Shown one piece after another: positions 1-7,225 of a DNA stretch of 34,752 nt. Position numbers and translations under genes: made by a program. How positions within the stretch are numbered: the stretch's first letter is position 1; every line of letters starts with the position of its first letter. The stretch covers positions 1 through 34,752 of the forward strand of contig CBDUQI010000040.1 in NCBI GenBank assembly GCA_965369325.1, read 5' to 3'. The stretch comes from CBDUQI01 sp965369325. GTDB taxonomy: Bacteria > Pseudomonadota > Gammaproteobacteria > Steroidobacterales > JBCBZW01. The notes under the pieces are model-generated. The model ran no database searches, was not told the DNA's origin, and saw only the letters and a program-made list of their open reading frames with translations.

Positions 1-14
1 TGAGCTAAGCACCC
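1..14 (-). tRNA. 5' end of a tRNA (probably tRNA-Val), cut by the window edge
   Basis: The reverse complement of the first 14 bases is GGGTGCTTAGCTCA. This fits the start of a tRNA: a 7-nt acceptor strand GGGTGCT, the TA at positions 8-9, and the D-stem start GCTC followed by A. The acceptor start is typical of bacterial tRNA-Val, but 14 nt cannot fix the identity (tRNA-Lys starts are similar). It points the same way as lon and lies just beyond it. The rest of the gene is outside the window. Confidence 0.6.
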
Positions 15-55
15 GTAGGCACCCGATGGAATCAAGCACCCCTCCAATTGGAGGG
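9..55. repeat. Three GCACCC direct repeats and a 16-bp perfect palindrome
   Basis: GCACCC occurs at 9-14, 19-24 and 36-41. On the minus strand these read GGGTGC, the first six bases of the edge tRNA, followed by TT, CT and TT. Next to the outermost copy is the perfect palindrome CCCTCCAATTGGAGGG at 40-55. No T-run follows it on the minus strand, so it is a poor intrinsic terminator for lon. No gene is seen in 15-158. Confidence 0.6.
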
Positions 56-63
56 AAGCGCGC

Positions 64-92
64 AGTGTACGGCATTGAATCGGGCTTGGCCA
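64..92 (-). promoter_or_regulatory. Possible promoter for the edge tRNA
   Basis: On the minus strand TGGCCA (87-92) and TACACT (64-69) are 17 bp apart, each matching 4 of 6 consensus bases. The -10 is followed at once by GCGCGC. A GC-rich discriminator is the usual mark of stringently controlled stable-RNA promoters, and the tRNA-Leu promoter in this window has the same arrangement. The hexamers alone are weak; position and discriminator are the main support. Confidence 0.35.
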
Positions 93-158
93 TACCCTGA
101 ATGCACAATTTCTAACGATGGACCTCAGCAGCCACCGCGCGAGCCTTGCGCGGCGTTG

Positions 159-2591
159 TCAGTGGGCCCGAACGCCCTCCGCTGAGCCCTCATCCGCGCC
201 TTTGCCGGAGCCGGCAGTGGGCTCGGGCTCCTTGCTCTCGGCGGCAGGTTGCGGTGCGTGCTGCAGCGCCACCTCCAACACCTCATCGATCCATCGGACC
301 GGGCGCACAGTTAACTTATCCTTGATGTTCTTGGGAATCTCAATCAGGTCTTTTTCGTTTTCCTGCGGAATAAGCACAGTGGTGATGCCACCGCGATGCG
401 CCGCCAGCAACTTCTCTTTGAGCCCGCCGATCGGTAGCACTTCACCACGCAAGGTAATCTCACCGGTCATGGCCACATCGGCGCATACCGGAATGCCGGT
501 GAGCGCGGACACCAGGGCAGTACACATGCCCACGCCAGCGCTGGGGCCGTCTTTGGGCGTCGCCCCTTCCGGCACGTGGATATGCACATCGGACTTCTGA
601 TGGAAATCCTCTGCGATACCTAGCACCTTCGCGCGGCTGCGCACCACGGTCATCGCTGCCTGGATCGACTCCTGCATCACATCGCCCAACTGGCCGGTGT
701 GCGTCAGCTTGCCTTTGCCCGGCACAATCGCCGCCTCAATGGTAAGCAACTCGCCGCCGACCTCGGTCCATGCCAACCCGGTCACCTGACCAATCTGATC
801 CACTTCCTCCGCGCGCCCGTAACGGAAACGCCACACACCCAGGTAAGACTGCAGACTCTTGGGCTTTACCTGCACCGCAGTCTCGCGCGGTTTCAACAGC
901 AATGCCTTCACCACCTTGCGTGCAATCTTGGAAATCTCGCGTTCCAGATTACGCACGCCGCTCTCGCGGGTGTAGTAGCGAACAATATCGCGCAAAGTCG
1001 GTTCGCTGATCGATATCTCTTCGGGCTTCAGGCCGTTGGCCTCAATCTGTTTGGGCACCAGATAACGCTTGGCGATGTTGAGCTTTTCGTCTTCCGTGTA
1101 ACCCGGCAGGCGAATGACTTCCATCCGGTCCAGCAACGGGGCGGGAATGTTCAGGCTGTTGGCCGTAGCCACAAACATGACTTCGGACAGATCAAAATCC
1201 ACCTCAAAGTAATGGTCGGCAAACGTGTGGTTCTGCTCCGGGTCGAGCACCTCCAGCAAGGCGGAGGAAGGGTCGCCGCGGAAGTCCATCGACATCTTGT
1301 CGATCTCATCCAGCAGGAACAGAGGATTGCGGGTTTTCACCTTGCACAGGTTCTGTAAGATCTTGCCCGGCAGGGAGCCAATATAGGTACGCCGGTGACC
1401 GCGAATTTCCGCCTCATCGCGCACGCCGCCCAGCGACATGCGAATAAATTTACGATTGGTAGCGCGCGCAATGCTCTTGCCCAATGAGGTTTTGCCCACA
1501 CCCGGCGGGCCAACCAGACACAAGATGGGCCCTTTGAGTTTCTTCACCCGCTGTTGCACAGCCAGGTACTCAAGGATGCGCTCTTTTACTTTCTCCAGCC
1601 CGTAGTGATCCTCCTCTAGCACCTGCTCCGCTTCGGACAGATCACGTTTTACTTTGCTGCGCTTGCGCCACGGTGCCTTAAGCAGCCAGTCGATGTAGTT
1701 GCGCACCACGGTGGCTTCCGCCGACATGGGTGACATCAGTTTAAGTTTGTTCAGCTCGGAGGTGGTCTTCTCGCGCGCCTCTTTGCTCATGCCCGATTTG
1801 GAAATACGGCTCTCCAGTTCGAGCAGCTCGTTAGGCGCATCGTCCATGTCGCCGAGCTCTTTCTGGATCGCTTTCATCTGCTCGTTCAGATAGTACTCGC
1901 GCTGGCTGCGCTCCATCTGCTGCTTGACCCGGCCGCGAATACGCTTTTCGATCTGCAGCACGTCAATCTCACCCTCGATTAACGCTAGCACCTGCTCAAC
2001 GCGCTCGCGCACGCCAGCCACTTCCAGCACTCGCTGCTTCACATCCAGCTTTAATGCCATGTGCGCTGCGATGGTATCGGCAAGCCGGCCGGGCTGGTCG
2101 ATGCCTTTAAGTGTGGTGAGGGTCTCGGGTGGGACTTTCTTGTTTAGTTTGACGTACTGCTCAAACTGGTTAACCACGGCGCGGCTCATCACCTCCATCT
2201 CACGCTCATTCTCATCGAGCCCTTCCGGAATCAGCGTGATGTCTGCGGTAAACATCTCGTTGGCATGCATCTGATCGATACGTGCGCGCTCGCGCCCTTC
2301 CACCAGCACTTTCACGGTGCCGTCGGGGAGCTTGAGCAGCTGCAGAATATTGGCCACGGTCCCGACCGCATACAGATCGGCCGGCATCGGCGCATCGACG
2401 TCGGCCTGTCGCTGGGCGACCAGCAGAATCTGCTTGCCCGACTGCATCGCGTAATCCAGGGCCACGATCGATTTTTCCCGGCCCACGAACAACGGAATCA
2501 CCATGTGCGGGTAAACCACCACATCACGTAGTGGCAGCACGGAAATTGGATTCGCGCCTTCGGGCTGGGGCGAGAGTTGATCTGATGACAC
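159..2591 (-). CDS. lon: Lon ATP-dependent serine protease
   Basis: Lon is a homohexameric cytoplasmic AAA+ protease that degrades misfolded and short-lived regulatory proteins. The protein is collinear with Lon: an N-terminal substrate domain starting ISVLPLRDVVVYPHM, an AAA+ module with Walker A GPPGVGKT and Walker B FLLDEIDK, and a C-terminal peptidase with the Ser-Lys dyad at S684 (GPSAG) and K727 (GGLKEK). The open frame reaches back to an ATG at 2708, but I start at the GTG at 2591. AGGAG lies 10 nt before it, the product is 810 aa (E. coli Lon is 784), and the 39 extra residues look unlike Lon. It is the last gene of the tig-clpP-clpX-lon series and has its own heat-shock-like promoter in the gap after clpX. 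Confidence 0.97.
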   Translation of the reverse strand: MSSDQLSPQPEGANPISVLPLRDVVVYPHMVIPLFVGREKSIVALDYAMQSGKQILLVAQRQADVDAPMPADLYAVGTVANILQLLKLPDGTVKVLVEGRERARIDQMHANEMFTADITLIPEGLDENEREMEVMSRAVVNQFEQYVKLNKKVPPETLTTLKGIDQPGRLADTIAAHMALKLDVKQRVLEVAGVRERVEQVLALIEGEIDVLQIEKRIRGRVKQQMERSQREYYLNEQMKAIQKELGDMDDAPNELLELESRISKSGMSKEAREKTTSELNKLKLMSPMSAEATVVRNYIDWLLKAPWRKRSKVKRDLSEAEQVLEEDHYGLEKVKERILEYLAVQQRVKKLKGPILCLVGPPGVGKTSLGKSIARATNRKFIRMSLGGVRDEAEIRGHRRTYIGSLPGKILQNLCKVKTRNPLFLLDEIDKMSMDFRGDPSSALLEVLDPEQNHTFADHYFEVDFDLSEVMFVATANSLNIPAPLLDRMEVIRLPGYTEDEKLNIAKRYLVPKQIEANGLKPEEISISEPTLRDIVRYYTRESGVRNLEREISKIARKVVKALLLKPRETAVQVKPKSLQSYLGVWRFRYGRAEEVDQIGQVTGLAWTEVGGELLTIEAAIVPGKGKLTHTGQLGDVMQESIQAAMTVVRSRAKVLGIAEDFHQKSDVHIHVPEGATPKDGPSAGVGMCTALVSALTGIPVCADVAMTGEITLRGEVLPIGGLKEKLLAAHRGGITTVLIPQENEKDLIEIPKNIKDKLTVRPVRWIDEVLEVALQHAPQPAAESKEPEPTAGSGKGADEGSAEGVRAH

Positions 2592-2736
2592 TATCCGAAT
2601 GCTCCTGAAACTTGTGTAGTTGCGCTCATCCGGCCCGCCTTCAACAGCGGGCGAATGGCCCTGGCCAGCTGGGTTATCATAAACCATCGACTTGCTGCGT
2701 CGCAGCAAATCGTCAACCTCTGCCTGGGTATTGTTC

Positions 2737-2762
2737 TTTTGGGCTTTCCGGGTATTTTCAAG
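2737..2762 (-). promoter_or_regulatory. Candidate sigma-32 promoter of lon
   Basis: In the clpX-lon gap the minus strand carries an exact sigma-32 -35 element, CTTGAAA (2756-2762). After 11 bp comes GCCCAAAA (2737-2744), a partial match to CCCCATNT that keeps the CCCA core. This would start transcription about 140 nt before the GTG of lon. lon is a heat-shock gene in E. coli, so position and orientation fit. The -35 also lies within overlapping short inverted repeats (GGGCTT/AAGCCC and CCGGG/CCCGG, 2741-2767). Confidence 0.5.
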
Positions 2763-2786
2763 CCCGGATAGGGTCTGTGGTAGTGA

Positions 2787-4097
2787 CTATCTCACGGATG
2801 CGGAGTCTGCTGCCCGTGAATCATCGTCTGCTACACCCGAATCCTCCGATTCGTAGATGATGTACGGCTTGGTCTCGCCAACGACCACCGATTCGTCGAC
2901 CACCGTCTTGCTGACATCGCTCATACCCGGCAGGTCATACATAATGTCTAGCAGCACGTTCTCCAGAATGGTCCGCAGGCCACGGGCGCCGGTTTTACGC
3001 TCCATCGCCCGCCGTGCGATCGCACGCAGGGCGTCTTCGCGAAATTCCAGATCCACGCCTTCCATCTCGAACAGCTTACGGTACTGCTTGACCAACGCAT
3101 TCTTGGGCTCGGTCAGGATCGAGACGAGGGCGTCTTCGTCCAACTCTTCAAGCGTTGCGACCACTGGTAGTCGGCCGACGAATTCCGGAATCAGACCGAA
3201 CTTGATCAAATCTTCCGGCTCCACGCCGTGCAGCAACTCGCCAATACGGTTTTCTTTGTCCACGCTGCGCACATTGGCCACAAAGCCGATGCCGCTCTTC
3301 TCTGAGCGATTCAGAATCAGTTTTTCCAGCCCGGCGAAGGCGCCGCCACAAATAAACAGGATATTTGAGGTGTCCACCTGCAGGAACTCCTGCTGCGGAT
3401 GCTTACGCCCGCCCTGCGGAGGGACTGATGCCACTGTGCCTTCAATCAGCTTCAGCAATGCCTGCTGGACGCCCTCACCGGACACATCCCGTGTAATTGA
3501 GGGGTTATCGGACTTACGCGAGATCTTGTCGATCTCATCGATATAGACAATACCCGTCTGCGCTTTTTCGACATCGTAATCGCACTTCTGCAGCAGCTTC
3601 TGGATTATGTTCTCGACGTCCTCACCCACGTATCCAGCTTCGGTCAGGGTGGTGGCGTCGGCAATCGTAAAGGGCACGTTCAGCAGGCGTGCAAGCGTCT
3701 CCGCCAGCAGCGTCTTGCCGCAGCCGGTGGGGCCGATTAGCAGGATGTTGCTCTTGGACAGCTCAATTTCGTCTTTGCCACGCTCACCCGAGCGGGTCTC
3801 CAGACGTTTGTAGTGATTGTAAACCGCCACCGACAGCACTTTCTTAGCGCGCTGCTGGCCAATGACATACTCATCCAGCACGGCCTTGATTTCGTGCGGA
3901 GTCGGGAGCTTGTCGGTACCGGTCTCGGCCCGCTCTTCCATCTCCTCGCGAATGATGTCGTTACATAGCTCGACGCACTCGTCGCAGACGAAAACGGACG
4001 GTCCGGCAATCAGCTTACGTACTTCGTGCTGACTCTTCCCGCAGAAAGAGCAGTAAAGAAGCTTACCGTCGTCGCCCTTATTCCGGTCGTCGGACAT
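2787..4097 (-). CDS. clpX: ClpX, ATPase subunit of the ClpXP protease
   Basis: ClpX is the AAA+ unfoldase that recognises, unfolds and threads substrates into ClpP. At 436 aa it is slightly longer than E. coli ClpX (424). Visible parts are the N-terminal zinc-binding domain (C16, C19, C38, C41), Walker A GPTGCGKT at 122-129, the GYVG pore loop at 155-158, Walker B IVYIDE at 183-188, the RKH loop, the IGF loop that docks on ClpP (SGIGF), and a GARGLR sensor-2 motif. GAGG precedes the ATG by 7 nt. It lies 300 bp after clpP, far enough for its own promoter, and 195 bp before the lon GTG. The C-terminal tail after the sensor-2 region is acidic and likely variable. Confidence 0.98.
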   Translation of the reverse strand: MSDDRNKGDDGKLLYCSFCGKSQHEVRKLIAGPSVFVCDECVELCNDIIREEMEERAETGTDKLPTPHEIKAVLDEYVIGQQRAKKVLSVAVYNHYKRLETRSGERGKDEIELSKSNILLIGPTGCGKTLLAETLARLLNVPFTIADATTLTEAGYVGEDVENIIQKLLQKCDYDVEKAQTGIVYIDEIDKISRKSDNPSITRDVSGEGVQQALLKLIEGTVASVPPQGGRKHPQQEFLQVDTSNILFICGGAFAGLEKLILNRSEKSGIGFVANVRSVDKENRIGELLHGVEPEDLIKFGLIPEFVGRLPVVATLEELDEDALVSILTEPKNALVKQYRKLFEMEGVDLEFREDALRAIARRAMERKTGARGLRTILENVLLDIMYDLPGMSDVSKTVVDESVVVGETKPYIIYESEDSGVADDDSRAADSASVR

Positions 4098-4397
4098 TTG
4101 TTACCTCACTCAAACCTACGCAGTATGTGGGGAGTTTTGACAGCCGTGCACACAAAACGCTCCACCCTACAATTTAGATAACTGTATATAGCACGTTGCA
4201 GGCGACAGGCAAAGACGACTGGGACACGTCTTGGCATACTCGCAACGCAGTATTATTTTTCATCTTTTGCGCCCGCCCAATGACTTACAGGCAAGTGTGC
4301 GTCATAAGCTGCGCGTAAATCATCACGATATGGGCACACTGCGCCGGATTACTGCACCTGGCAGGCTGGCATACCCACATTGTCGTTCAGCCTGCGC
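4098..4397 (-). other. Non-coding clpP-clpX spacer (300 bp)
   Basis: No credible gene is seen on either strand; the short frames here do not resemble proteins. On the minus strand TTGCCT, 16 bp, then TATATA (about 4187-4214) is a possible clpX promoter with two 4-of-6 hexamers. I see no clear intrinsic terminator after clpP. The spacer is long for a clpP-clpX pair, which suggests clpX can be transcribed on its own. Confidence 0.4.
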
Positions 4398-5045
4398 TTA
4401 CTCGTCTGCTGTGTCCGCCTGCTCACGGGCACTCAGCACCCGGTCGATCAGGCCGAACTCAACGGCCGCCTCGGCACTCATAAAATTGTCGCGTTCGGTA
4501 TCTAGCGCGATCTGCTCAACGGTCCGCCCGGTATGCTGCGACATCACCTCGTTCAAGCGCCGACGAAGCTCCAGCACCTCGCGGGCGTGAATGTCGATGT
4601 CGGTAGCCTGACCGGAAAACCCGGCGCTCGGCTGGTGCACCATCATGCGCGAGTGAGGCAGACAAAAACGCTTCTCGGCCGCGCCGCCCGCCAGCAACAG
4701 CGCGCCCATGCTGGCTGCCTGGCCCAGGCAAATGGTGCTGACGTCCGGGCGGATAAACTGCATGGTGTCATAAATGGACAAACCTGCGGTCACCGAGCCG
4801 CCCGGCGAGTTGATATACAGGTGGATATCTTTGTCCGGATTTTCCGACTCAAGAAACAGTAACTGCGCCACGATCAAATTGGCCATGTGATCTTCCACCT
4901 GGCCGACAAGGAAGACCACACGCTCTTTTAACAGCCGTGAGTAAATGTCGAACGAGCGCTCGCCGCGGGCGGTCTGCTCGATCACCATCGGCACTAACTG
5001 TGCGACAGTATCCAATGCTGAATCTTCGGCTCGGTTTTGTGCCAT
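4398..5045 (-). CDS. clpP: ClpP proteolytic subunit
   Basis: ClpP is the tetradecameric serine peptidase of ClpXP and ClpAP. The protein is 215 aa (E. coli precursor 207). The triad is visible as S112 (GQAASMGA), H137 (RMMVHQP) and D186 (ERDNFMS). This is one residue offset from the E. coli precursor, with the same spacing. The N-terminus before M20-VIEQT probably holds a short processed propeptide, as in E. coli. The start at 5045 is preceded by AAGG at 8 nt. It follows tig by 91 bp, in which two small GC-rich hairpins occur, and precedes clpX on the same strand. Confidence 0.98.
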   Translation of the reverse strand: MAQNRAEDSALDTVAQLVPMVIEQTARGERSFDIYSRLLKERVVFLVGQVEDHMANLIVAQLLFLESENPDKDIHLYINSPGGSVTAGLSIYDTMQFIRPDVSTICLGQAASMGALLLAGGAAEKRFCLPHSRMMVHQPSAGFSGQATDIDIHAREVLELRRRLNEVMSQHTGRTVEQIALDTERDNFMSAEAAVEFGLIDRVLSAREQADTADE

Positions 5046-5067
5046 CAGGGCTACCTTTGTGCTGCGC

Positions 5068-5115
5068 GCCGGGCCTGTACCCGGCCGATTAGGTCCAACA
5101 CGGCTTCATAGCCGT
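5068..5115 (-). other. Two small hairpins between tig and clpP
   Basis: GCCGGG/CCCGGC with a 6-nt loop spans 5068-5085, and ACGGC/GCCGT with a 6-nt loop spans 5100-5115. Both would form in RNA leaving tig, just before the clpP ribosome binding site. Neither has a T-run on the minus strand, so attenuation, mRNA protection or processing is as likely as termination. They are seen in the sequence; any role is inferred. Confidence 0.35.
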
Positions 5116-5136
5116 TGTGCAATCAATGGGGACGTA

Positions 5137-6435
5137 TCACTCGTTATCAAGCTTCATCAGCTTGGCGAACGCGATTTTCTTGTCCTTGACTTTGGCCTTG
5201 TCCAAAAGCCAGTCGATAGCCTGCTCTTCCAGCACGACCGACTCCAGGCTGCGCATGATATCGGGGTTAGTTCGATACGCGCGTACGACCTGTTCCGGTT
5301 CTTGATAGTCACCGGCCATTTCCAGCAAGCGTTGCTCCACCCGCTCGCTATTAGTTTCAATTTTCTCTTTTGAAATCAACTCGTTCATTAACAAGCCCAA
5401 GCGCACTCGGCGGCGCGCCTGGTCCTCGAAAACCGAGGCCGGCGGCACCTGAGATGGGTCACTTAGCCCGAGACGCTGCTGCGCATCTTGCTGCAGGCGC
5501 CCGATCTCATCATTGATCAACGCCTCTGGCACGGCGATCGGATTACTCTCCTGCAACTGCTCCATGAGCTGATTTTTCACGTCGGCGCGAATCGTCTGCG
5601 CCATCTCTTTGGTCATATTGGCCTTTACGTCGGCGCGCAATTTGTCGACACCACCCTCGGTGACCCCGAACGCCGCCAAAAATTCATCGTCAATCTCCGG
5701 CAACTTACGTTCTTGCACCACTTTCGCCGTCGCTTCGAAGTCCACCTTGGCGCCTTGCAGTTCTTCGGCCTGATAGTCCTTTGGAAACTTAACCTTAAAG
5801 GCCTTGTCGTCGCCGGCTTTCAGTCCGGTCAGGCCCTTCTCGAAGTCATCCAGCATGCGGCCTTCGCCAAGCACCACAGCCACATCGCTACCCTCGGCGC
5901 CCTCCACCGGCTCACCATCGCGCGTCCCGCTGAAGTCGACTGTGACCTGGTCGCCCTTTTTGGCGGCTCGGCTCACATCCACCCACTGCGCGCGTTGCTC
6001 ACGGAGGTTCTCTATCACCCTATCGATGTCCGATTCGGCGATTTCCGCCTTGGGGCGATCCACCTTAAGCTTGTCTAACCCCTGCAGCTCAACCTTCGGG
6101 AAGATCTCAAACACCGCGGTGTACTGCAGATCCTGCCCCTCGTCGGTCACAGAAGGCTCAATTTTGGGCCCTCCGGCCGGGGTGAGTTTCTCCTGCGAAA
6201 TCGCCTCGGCAAAAGTTGAGTTGACCACTTCGTTGATCACCTCAGCTCTCACGCCGACGCCGTACTGCTTCTTAATGACCTTGTACGGCACTTTACCAGG
6301 GCGAAACCCTTTTACTTTCGCGCGCTTACCGAATTTCTTCAGGCGTGCTTCCACCTCGTCATCGACCCGTTGCGCTGGTACCTGAATGTGTACGCGGCGT
6401 TCCAGTCCGTCAGTGGTCTCAACCGAAACCTGCAT
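5137..6435 (-). CDS. tig: Trigger factor (ribosome-associated chaperone and prolyl isomerase)
   Basis: Trigger factor docks at the ribosome exit tunnel and shields nascent chains. At 432 aa it matches E. coli (432). The N-terminal domain has the ribosome-docking signature GFRPGKVP at 43-50. An FKBP-type PPIase domain lies at about 150-245 (GDQVTVDFSGTRDGEPVEG onward), and the helical C-terminal chaperone domain completes the protein. It lies 108 bp downstream of tRNA-Leu and 91 bp before clpP, all on minus, the order seen in other gammaproteobacteria. The ATG at 6435 begins MQVSVETTDGLERR, the usual trigger factor start. The SD is modest (GAGAGGG at about 10 nt). Confidence 0.98.
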   Translation of the reverse strand: MQVSVETTDGLERRVHIQVPAQRVDDEVEARLKKFGKRAKVKGFRPGKVPYKVIKKQYGVGVRAEVINEVVNSTFAEAISQEKLTPAGGPKIEPSVTDEGQDLQYTAVFEIFPKVELQGLDKLKVDRPKAEIAESDIDRVIENLREQRAQWVDVSRAAKKGDQVTVDFSGTRDGEPVEGAEGSDVAVVLGEGRMLDDFEKGLTGLKAGDDKAFKVKFPKDYQAEELQGAKVDFEATAKVVQERKLPEIDDEFLAAFGVTEGGVDKLRADVKANMTKEMAQTIRADVKNQLMEQLQESNPIAVPEALINDEIGRLQQDAQQRLGLSDPSQVPPASVFEDQARRRVRLGLLMNELISKEKIETNSERVEQRLLEMAGDYQEPEQVVRAYRTNPDIMRSLESVVLEEQAIDWLLDKAKVKDKKIAFAKLMKLDNE

Positions 6436-6469
6436 CTTTCAGAAGCCCTCTCAAAGTTGGGTAAATGGA

Positions 6470-6515
6470 GGTGCCAGCGTGGCCGCCGGCATCCGCAGGC
6501 GGCGTGTTGGGCACC
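6470..6515. other. Nested hairpin between tRNA-Leu and tig
   Basis: An outer stem GGTGCC/GGCACC (6470-6475 with 6510-6515) encloses an inner stem GCCGCC/GGCGGC (6482-6487 with 6498-6503) around a 10-nt loop. On plus it is followed by TTTT (6516-6519), so it would work best as an intrinsic terminator for plus-strand, antisense transcripts. On minus it lies in the RNA between the tRNA 3' end and the tig start codon, about 35 nt before the ATG, as a possible leader structure or processing element. Confidence 0.45.
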
Positions 6516-6543
6516 TTTTAATATATGTAAATCAGCGCGGCAC

Positions 6544-6628
<85 letters not shown>

Positions 6629-6668
6629 TCTGGCGGCGCTGATTGTGGCCAAACGACGGCCGGCGCGC

Positions 6669-6699
6669 ATTATACCGTTGTCCGCTCGAGGTTTGTCGA
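6669..6699 (-). promoter_or_regulatory. Promoter of tRNA-Leu
   Basis: On the minus strand a perfect TATAAT (6669-6674) is followed by GCGCGCC, a GC-rich discriminator typical of stringently regulated stable RNA promoters. The best -35 is TCGACA (6694-6699, 5 of 6), with a long 19-bp spacer. The tRNA starts 40 nt downstream of the -10, leaving a short leader for RNase P to remove. Confidence 0.65.
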
Positions 6700-6711
6700 T
6701 AGCTGAGGCCT

Positions 6712-7191
6712 TTAAATAAGCCGCTCGTCGCTCACCAGCACGCCGTCCGCATCGCCATACAGCCACTGCCCAGGGCGAAAGTGCACGGCGGCGAATTGCA
6801 CCGGCACATCGCGCAGCCCCTGCCCGAGCTTCTGGGTCTTGGCCGGCGTACTGCCCAGCGCCTTCACTCCAAGGGCCAAACCGGCGATCACCAGGGTGTC
6901 GCGCAGGCAACCGTTAATCAGCACGCCAGACCAACCGTTATCCACCGCTTTGGCCGCCAGCATATCGCCCAGCATGGCGCGGCAAATAGAGCCTCCGCCG
7001 TCAATCACCAGTACCCGGCCCTCGCCCGGCTCGGCCACCGCCTCGCGGACCCGCGAATTGTCCTCCAGCGCCTTAATCGTGCTGATGGGACCAGAAAACG
7101 CTATCACGCCACCGTAGTCACGAAAACCGGCGGTCAGCACCTGCACCTGGCCTTCGTGGGCATCGAATAAATCGGCTGTCGTCACTTGCAT
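6712..7191 (-). CDS. RraA family protein (RNase E activity regulator / HMG aldolase-like fold)
   Basis: At 159 aa it matches the RraA family (E. coli RraA is 161). It shows the conserved core VIDGGGS-(I)-CRAMLGDMLAAKA, then GWSGVLINGCLRD. Members either bind RNase E and inhibit RNA decay or act as metal-dependent 4-hydroxy-4-methyl-2-oxoglutarate/oxaloacetate aldolases. The sequence alone does not decide; the short form without extensions resembles RraA proper. I start at the ATG at 7191, directly after AAAAGGGGGG; an upstream in-frame extension to 7413 overlaps the sulfotransferase and lacks family similarity. It lies 34 bp after the sulfotransferase on the same strand, so co-transcription is possible. 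Confidence 0.88.
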   Translation of the reverse strand: MQVTTADLFDAHEGQVQVLTAGFRDYGGVIAFSGPISTIKALEDNSRVREAVAEPGEGRVLVIDGGGSICRAMLGDMLAAKAVDNGWSGVLINGCLRDTLVIAGLALGVKALGSTPAKTQKLGQGLRDVPVQFAAVHFRPGQWLYGDADGVLVSDERLI

Positions 7192-7225
7192 CCCCCCTTT
7201 TGGATTCCGATGTAACGGTTGCCGC

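Noticed and set aside
40..55. Palindrome as the lon terminator
   Set aside because: A perfect palindrome but without a loop or T-run on the minus strand; kept only as a repeat of unknown role.
118..600. Plus-strand open frame opposite the lon C-terminus
   Set aside because: It is a mirror of the GC-rich lon coding strand; lon is certain there and the frame has no domain-like sequence.
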